Shown: one piece after another, positions 18,547-27,372 of the stretch
Numbering within the stretch: position 1 is the first letter of the stretch
How the letters are laid out: each line of letters opens with the position of its first letter
NCBI RefSeq assembly: GCF_017308985.1
Contig: NZ_JADWPE010000003.1
Location: 558,001-622,000, forward strand
DNA: 64,000 nucleotides
Reading direction: 5' to 3'
Origin: Lysobacter changpingensis
Lineage (GTDB): Bacteria; Pseudomonadota; Gammaproteobacteria; Xanthomonadales; Xanthomonadaceae
Made by a program: the position numbers and the translations under genes
Notes under the pieces: model-generated
Seen by the model: only the letters and a program-made list of their open reading frames with translations
What the model was told of the DNA's origin: nothing
Database searches by the model: none

Positions 18547-19097
18547 GCCGCTACTCCGGGTGCGCTTCGCTTACCCGGGCTACCAAAGCGAAAGAAGCCC
18601 CTCTCCCGACGGGGTGATCCATTGCGCACACGCAGCGCCGTGCGCTTTCGCGAATGGATGAGCCCGCTGCGTCCAGGCGGCGGAGCGCTGGACCAGCGGA
18701 CACATCGACACGGCCCACCAAACGCGTGAAAACCCCTGCAAGCAACAAAGCTCGCAGTGAAGAAGACTTCACGCCGAAACACCAGCCTCATCCACGACAA
18801 ATCAGGCCGAGCCCGGTTCATTCTGCGCAACCGTGCCGATCAGGTCGTTTCGCAAAACGCAGTCATGAACTTGAATACGGAGGAATCTGAACGTCGCGGG
18901 TCGATTTGTTTGCCCGCGTGCACAATTAGTGAAGATTGGGGTTTCGATTCACGATTGTTCCGGTAGGGTGCACGGCAAGTCACGAAGATGATCGTGGCGT
19001 GATGACGTGAGCCGCGGGGGGCGCGCTGCACGTAACCAAGCCCCAATCGAGCCGGACTGCTCACCCCGGGGGCGTTCCTTACTACCGGAACCCTACT
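18547..19097. other. Intergenic region between the two beta-helix genes
   Basis: A 551-bp stretch, less GC-rich than its surroundings in 18840-18990. It contains one half REP element (18555-18583) and a CTCTCCCGACGGGG fragment. A 69-codon frame at 18757-18966 has no recognisable signature and is left out. The AT-richer part is the likely promoter region for the second beta-helix gene, but I could not fix -35 and -10 boxes. Confidence 0.5.
18555..18583. repeat. REP-like CCCGGG element, single arm
   Basis: Only the right arm (GGTGCGCTTCGCTTACCCGG) of the inverted element is present, 8 bp past the first beta-helix gene. The left arm has been lost or never inserted. Confidence 0.8.
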
Positions 19098-20303
19098 GTG
19101 AACGAAATCGAAGTGAAGGCGCCCGCGACCGCCGAACGTCGCGAATTCCTGCGCAAGACCCTGCTGCTTTCCATTCCGCCCATGCTCGGCATCGCCGGCA
19201 TCGGCAAGGCGATCGCCGCTGGTGCGACCACCGCCAACACCTACACTCCGCCGACGCGCGCACGTGGCTCCGCCTCGGTGAACGTCCGCAACTTCGGCGC
19301 ACGCGGCAACGGTTCGTACGACGATACCACCGCGTTCCAGAAGGCCATCGACTCCCTGCCCTCCACCGGCGGCACGGTCGTCGTCCCGGCGGGCAACTAC
19401 GTGATCGATCCCAAGCGCAACGTGCGCCTGCGCAGCAGGATGCACCTGAAGCTGGAATCGGGCGCCGAACTGTGGGCCAAGAGCAACAACGCCGATCGCG
19501 CGTACGTGCTGATGGCGATGCAGGTCAGCGACGTGCTGATCTCCGGCGGCAAGATCCGCGGCGACCGTTACCGCCACCTCGGCAGCACCGGCGAGTGGGG
19601 CCACGGCATCATGATCCGCGGCTCCACCCGCGTGACCGTGCGCGACATGTACATCGCCGACTGCTGGGGCGACGGCATCTCGATCGGCGGTGCGGCGCAG
19701 GCCAGCGGCTCGGTCGTGCCGTGCAACGACGTCGTCATCTCCAACGTGGTGTGCACCAACAACCGCCGCCAGGGCCTGACGATCGGCTGCTCGCGCAACG
19801 TGCGCGTGTACGACAGCGAGTTCAGCAAGTCCAACGGCGCCGCGCCGCAGTGCGGCATCGACATCGAGCCGGACATCAACGACCTGCGCACGACCGAAAC
19901 CGTGCACATCCAGAACTGCCTGATCCGCAACAACAAGGGCAACGGCATCCAGGTCTACAAGCGCGTGAAGGGCGTGACGATCAAGAGCAACACCGTCGAG
20001 TACAACGGCGGCTACGGCATCCTGACCATCGGCGCCAACTCGGGCTACATCGCCCTGAACCGCCTGAACCGCAACTACCTGTGCGGCGTGATGTTCTCCG
20101 CGTCGTCGACCGGCTACCAGGCCAGCAGCAACGTGTTCCGCAACAACTACACGCGGATCTTCGGCACGCACAGCACCAACTACCCGCTGGTGTCGATGAC
20201 CGGCATCCTCGCGGGCCCGCCGCCGAAGGGCAACGACCCGCACATCCAGAAGTCGAGCACCTGCACCAACATCCGCGTCACGTCGAACCAGTACGCGAAG
20301 TAA
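19098..20303 (+). CDS. Exported right-handed parallel beta-helix protein, paralogue of the preceding gene
   Basis: A 401-residue protein with a GTG start. The N-terminal region [16 protein letters not shown] is a twin-arginine signal. The mature part repeats the paralogue's landmarks in order: [67 protein letters not shown] and GIDIEPD. Conservation of [10 protein letters not shown] and NRRQGLTIG in both copies marks likely functional coils. It differs by a longer N-terminus and a longer, Asn-rich C-terminal part. It likely acts on the cluster's own polysaccharide in the periplasm. A strong terminator follows. Confidence 0.82.
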   Translation: MNEIEVKAPATAERREFLRKTLLLSIPPMLGIAGIGKAIAAGATTANTYTPPTRARGSASVNVRNFGARGNGSYDDTTAFQKAIDSLPSTGGTVVVPAGNYVIDPKRNVRLRSRMHLKLESGAELWAKSNNADRAYVLMAMQVSDVLISGGKIRGDRYRHLGSTGEWGHGIMIRGSTRVTVRDMYIADCWGDGISIGGAAQASGSVVPCNDVVISNVVCTNNRRQGLTIGCSRNVRVYDSEFSKSNGAAPQCGIDIEPDINDLRTTETVHIQNCLIRNNKGNGIQVYKRVKGVTIKSNTVEYNGGYGILTIGANSGYIALNRLNRNYLCGVMFSASSTGYQASSNVFRNNYTRIFGTHSTNYPLVSMTGILAGPPPKGNDPHIQKSSTCTNIRVTSNQYAK

Positions 20304-20351
20304 GACCGCGGCGCGACCTCCGGAAGGAGCGTTCGCCAAGGGATGAAGGCG

Positions 20352-20382
20352 AAGGCCGGCAGCGATGCCGGCCTTCGTTTTT
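20352..20382 (+). terminator. Rho-independent terminator after the second beta-helix gene
   Basis: A perfect 10-bp stem AAGGCCGGCA with complement, 4-base loop GCGA, then CGTTTTT. It ends the first half of the cluster, so the glycosyltransferase block after it needs its own promoter or read-through. Confidence 0.9.
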
Positions 20383-20435
20383 GCGGAAATGCAAGACCGT
20401 ATTGCGACGGCGTGACGACAATGGCATCGCGCCGT

Positions 20436-20457
20436 TCACGTCACGATGCGAACGTGA
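20436..20457. promoter_or_regulatory. Inverted TCACGT/ACGTGA pair upstream of the GT4 gene
   Basis: TCACGT and ACGTGA are separated by 10 bases, about 115 bp before the glycosyltransferase start. A related pair in the opposite arm order lies upstream of wza (25852-25870). Possible binding site for a shared regulator; not tested. Confidence 0.3.
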
Positions 20458-20572
20458 GCGGACCGTGCACGGGACGGAAAATCGGCATGGCTAGAATCGG
20501 GGCAACCCCGAACCGGACGCCTTGCCGAAGCATCGCACCAGGAAGGAGCGCTGCCCACGTGCACACAACCCG

Positions 20573-21751
20573 ATGCGCATCGTCTTCTTCGCCAACACCG
20601 ACTGGTATCTCTACAACTTCCGCCTTTCCACCGCAGCACACCTGCAGGCCCATGGCGCTGAAGTCGTCATGGTTTCGCCCGAGGGTCCGTTCGGCGAACG
20701 CTTCGCCCGACACGGCATCCGCTGGCTCACGCTGCCGATGGATCGCGCCAGCCTCAATCCGCTGCGCGAGGCGTTCACGATCAAGCATCTCGCGACGCTG
20801 CTGCGGCGCGAGCGCCCCGACCTCATCCACAATTTCACGGTGAAGTGCGCCGTGTACGGGGCGATGGCCGCGCGCCTGTCCGGCGTGCCGGCGGTGGTCA
20901 ACGCCGTCGCCGGACTCGGCTACGTCTACGCGAGCAACGGCCTGAAGGCGCGCATGCTGCGCCCCGTCGTCAGCACGCTGATGCGCAGCACGCTGGGCAG
21001 CGGCAATTCGCGCGTGATCCTGCAGAATCCCGACGACGCCGACGCCCTCACCCGGCTGCGCCTGGTATCGCAGGATCGCATCCGCGTGATCCGCAGTTCG
21101 GGTGTGAACGTCGAGCGCTTCCAGCCCTGCACCGACCGCGCGACCGACGCGCCGCTGCGCGTGCTGCTCGCCGCGCGACTGTTGCGCGAGAAGGGCGTGG
21201 GCGAGTTCGTCGAAGCCGCGCGCATGTTGAAGGAACGCGGTCGCACCGTGGAATTCCTGCTCGCCGGAAAGCCCGACCCGGGCAATCCGAGTTCGTTCCA
21301 GCACGAGGAAGTCCAGGGCTGGCACGACGCCGGCCTCGTGCAGTGGCTCGGCCACGTCGACGACATGCCGGCGCTTATGGCCTCCGTCGACGTGATGACG
21401 CTGCCGAGCTACTACCGCGAAGGCGTGCCGCGCTGCCTGATCGAGGGCGCCGCGAGCGGCCTGTGCATCGTCACCACGGACCTTCCGGGATGCCGCGAGG
21501 TCGTCACCTCGCACGGCGAGGACGGATTGCAGGTGCCGCCGCGCGATGCGGCCTCGCTGGCCGCACTGATCATGCAGCTCGACGACGATCGCGCGCAGGT
21601 CCGGCGCCTCGGCGCGAAGGCGCGCGAGCGCGCGCTCGCGCATTTCGATGAACGGCTGGTGATCGGCCGCACGCTGGAGGTGTATCAGGAGCTGCTGGCC
21701 TCGCCGCTTCCGGCGGCGCGCGCTCCGGCGCTCGGATGCGCGCGCGAATGA
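20573..21751 (+). CDS. Glycosyltransferase family 4 protein
   Basis: A 392-residue GT-B fold enzyme. Start chosen at the ATG opening MRIVFFANTDWYLYNFR, which matches the N-terminal beta strand of the family; an upstream in-frame ATG adds a non-conserved tail. The C-terminal half has VLLAARLLREKGVGEF and the nucleotide-sugar EX7E-type region YREGVPRCLIEGAASG. Closest in style to PglA/GT4 enzymes that add HexNAc or hexose to lipid-linked oligosaccharides. Cytosolic face of the membrane. It overlaps the flippase gene by four bases if the latter starts at 21748. Confidence 0.9.
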   Translation: MRIVFFANTDWYLYNFRLSTAAHLQAHGAEVVMVSPEGPFGERFARHGIRWLTLPMDRASLNPLREAFTIKHLATLLRRERPDLIHNFTVKCAVYGAMAARLSGVPAVVNAVAGLGYVYASNGLKARMLRPVVSTLMRSTLGSGNSRVILQNPDDADALTRLRLVSQDRIRVIRSSGVNVERFQPCTDRATDAPLRVLLAARLLREKGVGEFVEAARMLKERGRTVEFLLAGKPDPGNPSSFQHEEVQGWHDAGLVQWLGHVDDMPALMASVDVMTLPSYYREGVPRCLIEGAASGLCIVTTDLPGCREVVTSHGEDGLQVPPRDAASLAALIMQLDDDRAQVRRLGAKARERALAHFDERLVIGRTLEVYQELLASPLPAARAPALGCARE

Positions 21752-23040
21752 ACGCCAGCGCCTGGCGGCCGGCGGCAACGGCGATCAGCCTGTTGTGGCT
21801 GGCGACGATGGCCGGCGCGGGCATGGTGTTCCTCGCGCAGGTGCTGCTCGCGCGCAGGCTCGGGCCGGCGGAATTCGGACTGTTCGCCTCGTCGCTGGCG
21901 ACGGTGACGGTGGTCGCGCCGCTCGCGGGCTTCGGACTCTCGCAGTTCCGCCTGCGCGTGTACGGCGCCGAGGGCTGGGCGGGCGACCGCTGGCTGCGGC
22001 CGTCGTTCCGCTTTTCCGCGTGGACCTGCGCGCTCGCGGTCGGTGGCGTCGTCGCGTGGGCGCTGTTCGGACCGGTGGTCGACGCCGACACGCGCGATAC
22101 GCTGCTGCTGCTCACGCCGGTGATCGCCGGCTTGTTCGCGGTCGATCTGGTCGGCAGCAAGTTGCGCCTGGAAGAACGTCACGGCGCCCTCGCCGGCTGG
22201 CAGATGCTGATGTCCGCCGGGCGCCTCGCGGTCGCCGCGACGCTGATGGCGTTGCCGTTCGCGAACGCGCTGGGCGCCGCGCTCGGCTACGGCGTGGTCG
22301 CGCTGCTGGTCGCCGCGCTGGCGATCCCGCAACTCAACGCGATGTGGCACGGCCGCATGGAACTGCAGGGCCACGGGCCACGCCCGACCACGCTGGAGCC
22401 GTTGCAGACGCCAGGCGTCGCGCAGTTGTGGAACCAGGCCTGGGCGTACGGCGTCGCCGCGATCCTGTATCCGGTGTTCTTCCAGGTGAGCACGGTGCTG
22501 CTGAAATACCTCGGCAGCAACGCCGAAGCCGGCCATTACGGCGTCGCGCTCGGCGTGATGACGGCGATCTATCTCTTCCCCGCGACCGTCTACCACAAGT
22601 TCCTGCTGTCGCGACTGCATCGCTGGGCCGTGCACGATCGCCCGCGTTTCTGGCGCGTGTACCGCATCGGCAACCTGTCGATGCTCGGCGCGGGCGTGGT
22701 GGTCGGCCTGCTGCTCGCGCTGGCCGCGCCGTGGCTGGTGCCGCTCGCGTTCGGGCACGCGTTCGCCGACGTCGCCGCCCTGCTCGCGGTGCTCGCGCTG
22801 TGCGTGCCGGTGCGCTTCCTCTCCACCGCCGTGGAAGCCGCGCTGCTCACCGAAAGCCACATGCGCTATCGCGTGGTATCGATGCTGTTCGCCGCCGTCG
22901 TCGCGGTCTTGCTGAACTGGATCGCGATCCCGCGCTTCGGCGTGATGGGCGCGGCCTGGGCGACGGTCGCGTCGGAAATCGTGCTGCTCGTCGCACGCTG
23001 GCTGGGCGTGCGCGGCTTCATGCCGGAGCATTCCCGATGA
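21748..23040 (+). CDS. Polysaccharide flippase (Wzx-like, oligosaccharide transporter family)
   Basis: A 430-residue membrane protein with about 12-14 transmembrane segments of MOP/PST type and an N-terminal LLARRLGPAEFGLFASSLAT region characteristic of Wzx proteins. It should flip the lipid-linked repeat unit to the periplasmic face. I chose the ATG at 21748, which overlaps the GT4 stop (ATGA); an in-frame ATG at 21736 would give four more residues. Its own stop overlaps the next gene's ATG (ATGA), so the block GT4-wzx-GT2-wzy is tightly coupled. Confidence 0.88.
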   Translation: MNASAWRPAATAISLLWLATMAGAGMVFLAQVLLARRLGPAEFGLFASSLATVTVVAPLAGFGLSQFRLRVYGAEGWAGDRWLRPSFRFSAWTCALAVGGVVAWALFGPVVDADTRDTLLLLTPVIAGLFAVDLVGSKLRLEERHGALAGWQMLMSAGRLAVAATLMALPFANALGAALGYGVVALLVAALAIPQLNAMWHGRMELQGHGPRPTTLEPLQTPGVAQLWNQAWAYGVAAILYPVFFQVSTVLLKYLGSNAEAGHYGVALGVMTAIYLFPATVYHKFLLSRLHRWAVHDRPRFWRVYRIGNLSMLGAGVVVGLLLALAAPWLVPLAFGHAFADVAALLAVLALCVPVRFLSTAVEAALLTESHMRYRVVSMLFAAVVAVLLNWIAIPRFGVMGAAWATVASEIVLLVARWLGVRGFMPEHSR

Positions 23041-24020
23041 ATGGCGCGCCGTTCCGCGCGCGCGAGTCTGAACACAGGTTTGAAGCCCACCCGGGCTTCA
23101 CTCCGCGTATACGCAAAACCCGACGGGAACGGTTTCCAATGCGGCTCATGAACGACGATTCGCGCACCTCCGATCCGTCCACGGCCGCACCGGCGCAGGC
23201 CGCCACTGCGCCGGTGTCCGTCGTCGTTCCGTGCTTCCGCTGCGGGGCGACGATCGGCGAGGCGGTCGCGTCCGTCCACGCGCAGACGCTGCGGCCGGCG
23301 CAGGTCCTGCTGGTCGACGACGCGAGTCCCGACGACACCGCCGATGCGCTGCATGCGGTCGCCGCGCGCTACGCGCCAGGCTGGATCGAAGTGGTCGTGC
23401 TGCCCAAGAACGGCGGTCCGTCGCGCGCGCGCAACGCCGGCTGGGAGCGCGCGACGCAGCCGTACGTCGCCTTCCTCGATGCGGACGACACCTGGGTACC
23501 GACCAAGCTGGAACTGCAGATGCGCGCGCTCACCGCCGATCCGGACATCGCGCTGATCGCGCATCGCATGCGCGTGCGCGATCGCGAACGCCCTGCTCCT
23601 CCCGCGCCGCACGCGGCGCGCACGCGCATCGTGCCGAGGCGTCGGCTGCTGTTCAACAATCCGTTCCCGACCGCCTCGGTGGTGCTGCGGCGCGACCTTC
23701 CGTTCCGTTTCGACGAGAACTACCGGCGTGTCGAGGATTTCCTGCTGTGGGGCCAGATCGGCTTCTCCGGTTATCGCTGCGCCAAGCTCGACCAGGTGCT
23801 CGCGTACTGGCACAAGGCGAACTACGGCGCGGGCGGCCTGAGCGAGGACCTGAAGGCGATGCATCGCGCCGGCCGTGAAGTGCGTCGCGAACTGCTGCGC
23901 CAGGGGCTGGTGAGCTATCCCGAACACTGCTTCGCGCGCGGGATCGGCATGGTGCGCAAGGCGCGGCAGCGCATGCTGCTGGCGCTGCGCCGCGCCACCG
24001 AGGGAGGCGCGACGCCGTGA
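23037..24020 (+). CDS. Glycosyltransferase family 2 protein
   Basis: A 327-residue GT-A enzyme. The core starts near residue 60 with VSVVVPCFRCGATIGEAVAS and LLVDDASPDDT, has the metal-binding AFLDADDTW, and ends with a helical tail rich in Arg. The ATG at 23037 overlaps the flippase stop. Residues 1-34 look non-conserved, so the true start may be the ATG at 23139 (MRLMNDDS). It adds one sugar of the repeat unit. The DNA between the two starts reads like untranslated spacer. Confidence 0.88.
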   Translation: MNGAPFRARESEHRFEAHPGFTPRIRKTRRERFPMRLMNDDSRTSDPSTAAPAQAATAPVSVVVPCFRCGATIGEAVASVHAQTLRPAQVLLVDDASPDDTADALHAVAARYAPGWIEVVVLPKNGGPSRARNAGWERATQPYVAFLDADDTWVPTKLELQMRALTADPDIALIAHRMRVRDRERPAPPAPHAARTRIVPRRRLLFNNPFPTASVVLRRDLPFRFDENYRRVEDFLLWGQIGFSGYRCAKLDQVLAYWHKANYGAGGLSEDLKAMHRAGREVRRELLRQGLVSYPEHCFARGIGMVRKARQRMLLALRRATEGGATP

Positions 24021-25069
24021 ACGCGATTCCCGAGTACGCCATGGGACAGCGGCGTTCGACCTACGTGCCGGCGGCGACCACGCTGAGCCTGTTGCTGCTG
24101 TTCGCCGTCGCGGCATTCGGGTGCTGGCTGGTGGGCACGCGCTCGCCGGACATCGGCACCGACACGCAGACCTACGCCGGCTTCTTCCAGGGCCTGAATT
24201 CCAGCGGCGTGGAAACGCGGCTGGAGCCCGGCTTCGTCTGGCTCACCTACGCACTGTGGAAACTCGGCGTCGGCGTCACCGGCTACCAGACCGCGCTGTT
24301 CGCCTTCATGCTCGGCACGATCGTGATCGCCACGCGCCGCTACCAGGATTACCTCGGCGAAACGCGGGGGTATCTCACCTTCCTCGGCGCGGCGCTGATG
24401 CTGCTGTACGTCTCGCCGATGTTCGTCAATGCGACGATCAACGCGGTGCGACAGGGCCTCGCCGCGCTGCTGGTGTTTTCCTCGCTGCTGTCGTTCCAGC
24501 GCAAGCGATGGGCGAGCTTCGTGCTGCTGGGCGCGCTGGCCAGCAGTTTGCACCTGTCCTCGCTGCTGTACCTGGTGTTCGCGCCGGTGCTGCTGTTCGG
24601 CACGAAGATGCAACGCCTGATCGCGGTGATCGCGTTCGCCGCGTACGTCAGCGGGATCTCGATGCAGGCGGTGCGGATGCTCGTGCCGTCGCTGTACGAG
24701 CTGGTGATGACCTACACCGCCACGCAGTACTACCGCGCCGGCGTGCGCATCGATTTCGCGGTGTTCTCGTTCTTCTGGTACTGCCTGCCCTACGTCCTCG
24801 GCCCGCTGGTGCGCGCGGAGTACCGCGACAGGATCAAGGAAAGCGCGGCGGTCTACCTGGTGATGACGCTGCCGTTCTTCGGCGTGGGCTGGGGCTACTT
24901 CTCCAACCGCTACCTGCTGCCCGCGTGGCTGAGCGTGTCGCTGATCCTCGCGGCGATGCTCGTGCACAGCCGCCTTGCGCCGCTGCGCAATCCGCTGCTG
25001 CTGCGTTTCGGCTTGCTGTTGTCGTGCGCGGTGTTCTATTACTACGTCACCAACGAGATCCTGATCTGA
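24017..25069 (+). CDS. EpsG-family membrane protein, probable repeat-unit polymerase (Wzy)
   Basis: A 350-residue protein with 9-10 transmembrane segments and the EpsG layout: GTDTQTYAGFF near residue 50, LEPGFVWLTY, NAVRQGLAALLVFSS, SSLHLSSLLYL, and a late FSNRYLLPAWL. EpsG-type proteins fill the Wzy polymerase role in O-antigen and exopolysaccharide clusters. The GTG start overlaps the GT2 stop (GTGA). No other polymerase candidate occurs in the cluster, which supports the assignment. Specificity for the linkage cannot be read. Confidence 0.8.
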   Translation: MNAIPEYAMGQRRSTYVPAATTLSLLLLFAVAAFGCWLVGTRSPDIGTDTQTYAGFFQGLNSSGVETRLEPGFVWLTYALWKLGVGVTGYQTALFAFMLGTIVIATRRYQDYLGETRGYLTFLGAALMLLYVSPMFVNATINAVRQGLAALLVFSSLLSFQRKRWASFVLLGALASSLHLSSLLYLVFAPVLLFGTKMQRLIAVIAFAAYVSGISMQAVRMLVPSLYELVMTYTATQYYRAGVRIDFAVFSFFWYCLPYVLGPLVRAEYRDRIKESAAVYLVMTLPFFGVGWGYFSNRYLLPAWLSVSLILAAMLVHSRLAPLRNPLLLRFGLLLSCAVFYYYVTNEILI

Positions 25070-25085
25070 GGACACCCGCCCGGAA

Positions 25086-25847
25086 ATGCAGTCCCTGCAC
25101 TCGCTGCTCGTCGCCCTCACCTATCCTCCCGCCCTCACTGCCGCGCTGCTCGTCGCCGCGGCGCTGCTTGCGCTTACCCGCTGGCGCCGGCTCGCGTTGG
25201 CGACCGCCGTCCTGGCGATCGCGTGGTCCGGCCTGCTCGCGATCCCCAGCATCTCCGACTGGGTGCGCGGTCGCATCGAGCAGCAATATCCGCCGGTGGA
25301 CGAAACCACGCTTCCGCAAGGCGATGCCATCGTCGTGCTCGGCGGTGCGTCGCACTTCTACTGGATGGAACGCAAGAACGTCTCGCCGTACGAACTGGAG
25401 AACAGCCGCCTCGCCGCCGGCGCACGCGCTTGGCTCGCGGGAAAGGCGCCCGTGGTGGTGCTCTCCGGCGGCGGCGACAACGGCGGCAACGAGGCCGCGA
25501 GCGAAGCGCGCCTGATGGCGAACGCGATCCAGCGGCTCGGCGTACCGCAGGACGTGCTGCTGCTGGAAACCCGGAGCCGCAACACGCGCGACAACGCGCG
25601 TTACACCGCCGAACTTGCGCAGCAGCACGGCTTCGACCGCATCCTGCTGGTGACCTCGTCGCTGCACATGCCGCGCGCGGTGCTGGAGTTCGCGGAGGAG
25701 AACGTCCACGTCGTTCCCGTTCCCGTGCCCGAGAACGGCCATCGCGAAGGCTGGAGGCGCTGGGTTCCATCACGCCGTGCGTTATGGCGGAGTGGACGCG
25801 CCATCAAGGAAATGGGAGCGATGGTGATGGCGCGTACACGCAACTGA
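25086..25847 (+). CDS. YdcF/ElyC-family (DUF218) membrane protein
   Basis: A 253-residue protein with two N-terminal transmembrane segments (about 8-28 and 35-55) and a DUF218 domain: DAIVVLGGASHFY, SGGGDNGGNEAASEARLM, ETRSRNTRDNARYT, and LLVTSSLHMPRA. Family members such as ElyC and SanA affect envelope and lipid-carrier metabolism in E. coli. Position between the polymerase and wza suggests a role in recycling or protecting the lipid carrier during export. It starts 16 bp after wzy. Confidence 0.85.
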   Translation: MQSLHSLLVALTYPPALTAALLVAAALLALTRWRRLALATAVLAIAWSGLLAIPSISDWVRGRIEQQYPPVDETTLPQGDAIVVLGGASHFYWMERKNVSPYELENSRLAAGARAWLAGKAPVVVLSGGGDNGGNEAASEARLMANAIQRLGVPQDVLLLETRSRNTRDNARYTAELAQQHGFDRILLVTSSLHMPRAVLEFAEENVHVVPVPVPENGHREGWRRWVPSRRALWRSGRAIKEMGAMVMARTRN

Positions 25848-25851
25848 ACGA

Positions 25852-25870
25852 ACGTGACGCGCGTTCACGT
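25852..25870. promoter_or_regulatory. Inverted ACGTGA/TCACGT pair upstream of wza
   Basis: ACGTGA and TCACGT are separated by 7 bases, beginning 5 bp after the DUF218 gene and 234 bp before wza. It mirrors the pair upstream of the GT4 gene. Possible operator for wza; weak evidence. Confidence 0.3.
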
Positions 25871-26103
25871 CGGCATTCGCAACACTGAATGTAACTGCAC
25901 CGCTCGCCGATCCGATCACGCCGCGTGCGCCGTGCGCGATTTAGGCTCGATGCGCGAACCAAAGGACATCGCATCGTTCACGGTGTTGTTGCAACTCAGG
26001 CGTTGCCTGCAGCTCCGTCGATCCACCAATCCGGCACGTCCAGCAGGGAAAGCGTGACGAAGGCATGCACGCATTGCCGCGCCATCAACTCGAGGGCCAT
26101 GCA

Positions 26104-27219
26104 TTGAAGACGCTCACTCTTGCCTGCTCGGTCGCCGTCGCGACCGTGCTTTCCGGGTGCACCGGCCAGCAGATGACGCGCGGGGACGTGCAGGACGCGC
26201 GCTTCGTCGGCGGCGAGGTGAAGATGGTTCCGATCACCTCCGATGTGGTGTCCGCGCCCGCGCCGAAGGCGGTGGTGCCGCAGGAACTGCTCGCCTACCA
26301 GGGCGAAACCTACAAGATCCAGCCCGGCGACACGCTCATCGTCACGGTCTGGGACCACCCCGAACTCACCACGCCGGCCGGCAACCAGCAGCAGGCGGTG
26401 ACCAACGGACGCCTGGTGCAGCCCGACGGCACGTTCTACTTCCCGTATGCCGGCAAGCTCAACGTCACCGGCATGACGATCGAGGACCTGCGCAGCACGC
26501 TCACCAGCCGCCTGGCGAAGTACCTCACCAATCCGCAGCTGGACGTCAACGTGGTCGGTTTCGGCAGCCGCGTGGCGCTGCAGGGCGCGTTCGTGGACAC
26601 CACGCCGCAGGAAGTCACCACCGTTCCGCTGACGCTGTCGCAGGCGATCGGCCGCGCGCGCATCGACGTGCCGCAGGCCGACCTGTCCGGCCTGGTGCTT
26701 ACCCGCGACGGGCGCAACTACAACCTCGATCTCGACGCGCTCAACCGCGACGGCAACGTCGCGCAGGACATCTTCCTGCGTCCGGGCGATCGCCTGTACC
26801 TGCCGTTCAACGATCGCAAGGAGGTCTACGTGATCGGCGAGGTGATGCGCCCGCAGGCGCTGACCTTCAAGACCACCGACCTGACGCTGACGCAGGCGAT
26901 CGGCCGCAGCGGCGGCCTCAACCCGATCACGTCCAAGGGCGAGGCGGTGTACGTGATCCGCGGCCTGGAGGACATGCCGCAGCCGGGGCAGTCGGCGCAG
27001 TCGATGCAGGCGATGCAGTCGGCGGCGACGGTGTACCACCTCGACGCGAAATCGCCCGTGGCCTTCGCGCTGGGCGACCGGTTCCGCCTGCAGCCAGGCG
27101 ACGTGGTGTGGGTCGGCCCGGCCGGCATCACGCGCTGGAACCGCTTCCTGTCGCAGCTGCTGCCGTTGTCCTCGCTCGTGACGAACGCCGCTTCGGCGCA
27201 GTACGACATCGAGCGGTAA
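26104..27219 (+). CDS. Outer-membrane polysaccharide export lipoprotein (Wza/GumB-like)
   Basis: A 371-residue protein if it starts at TTG 26104, which places the lipobox LSGC (Cys19) at normal distance and follows GAGGG at proper spacing; an ATG at 26065 would add 13 residues ahead of the signal. A polysaccharide export domain (YKIQPGDTLIVTVWDHPEL) is followed by two SLBB-type repeats and a hydrophobic C-terminal helix that could span the outer membrane. It forms the channel through which the polymer leaves. It lies last in the cluster, 256 bp after the DUF218 gene, so it has its own promoter region. Confidence 0.9.
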   Translation: MKTLTLACSVAVATVLSGCTGQQMTRGDVQDARFVGGEVKMVPITSDVVSAPAPKAVVPQELLAYQGETYKIQPGDTLIVTVWDHPELTTPAGNQQQAVTNGRLVQPDGTFYFPYAGKLNVTGMTIEDLRSTLTSRLAKYLTNPQLDVNVVGFGSRVALQGAFVDTTPQEVTTVPLTLSQAIGRARIDVPQADLSGLVLTRDGRNYNLDLDALNRDGNVAQDIFLRPGDRLYLPFNDRKEVYVIGEVMRPQALTFKTTDLTLTQAIGRSGGLNPITSKGEAVYVIRGLEDMPQPGQSAQSMQAMQSAATVYHLDAKSPVAFALGDRFRLQPGDVVWVGPAGITRWNRFLSQLLPLSSLVTNAASAQYDIER

Positions 27220-27221
27220 GC

Positions 27222-27289
27222 CCGGGAACGAGTGGGAGGAACGGGGAACGAGGGAGGAGCGCGCGCTCCTTCCTCGTTTCGCGTTTTTT
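27222..27289. repeat. GAACGAG palindromic repeat, copy 1, acting as wza terminator
   Basis: The element begins GGGAACGAGTGGGAGGAACG. Its right part is a hairpin AACGAGG...CCTCGTT with GGAGCGCGCGCTCC at the core, followed by a run of six T. It starts right after the wza stop. Copies of the family also lie at 29525, 32341 and 35936. Confidence 0.75.
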
Positions 27290-27372
27290 GGGCCGGCGCG
27301 GATGTCGATTCGCCAATCCCCCGCTCGTCGGGGAAGATCGGGGCAGTCCGCCCCGCCTTTCCCGGAGCCGCC

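Noticed and set aside
18757-18966. 69-codon frame between the two beta-helix genes
   Set aside because: No signature, no good ribosome binding site, lies in the AT-richer likely promoter region; kept only as part of the intergenic description.
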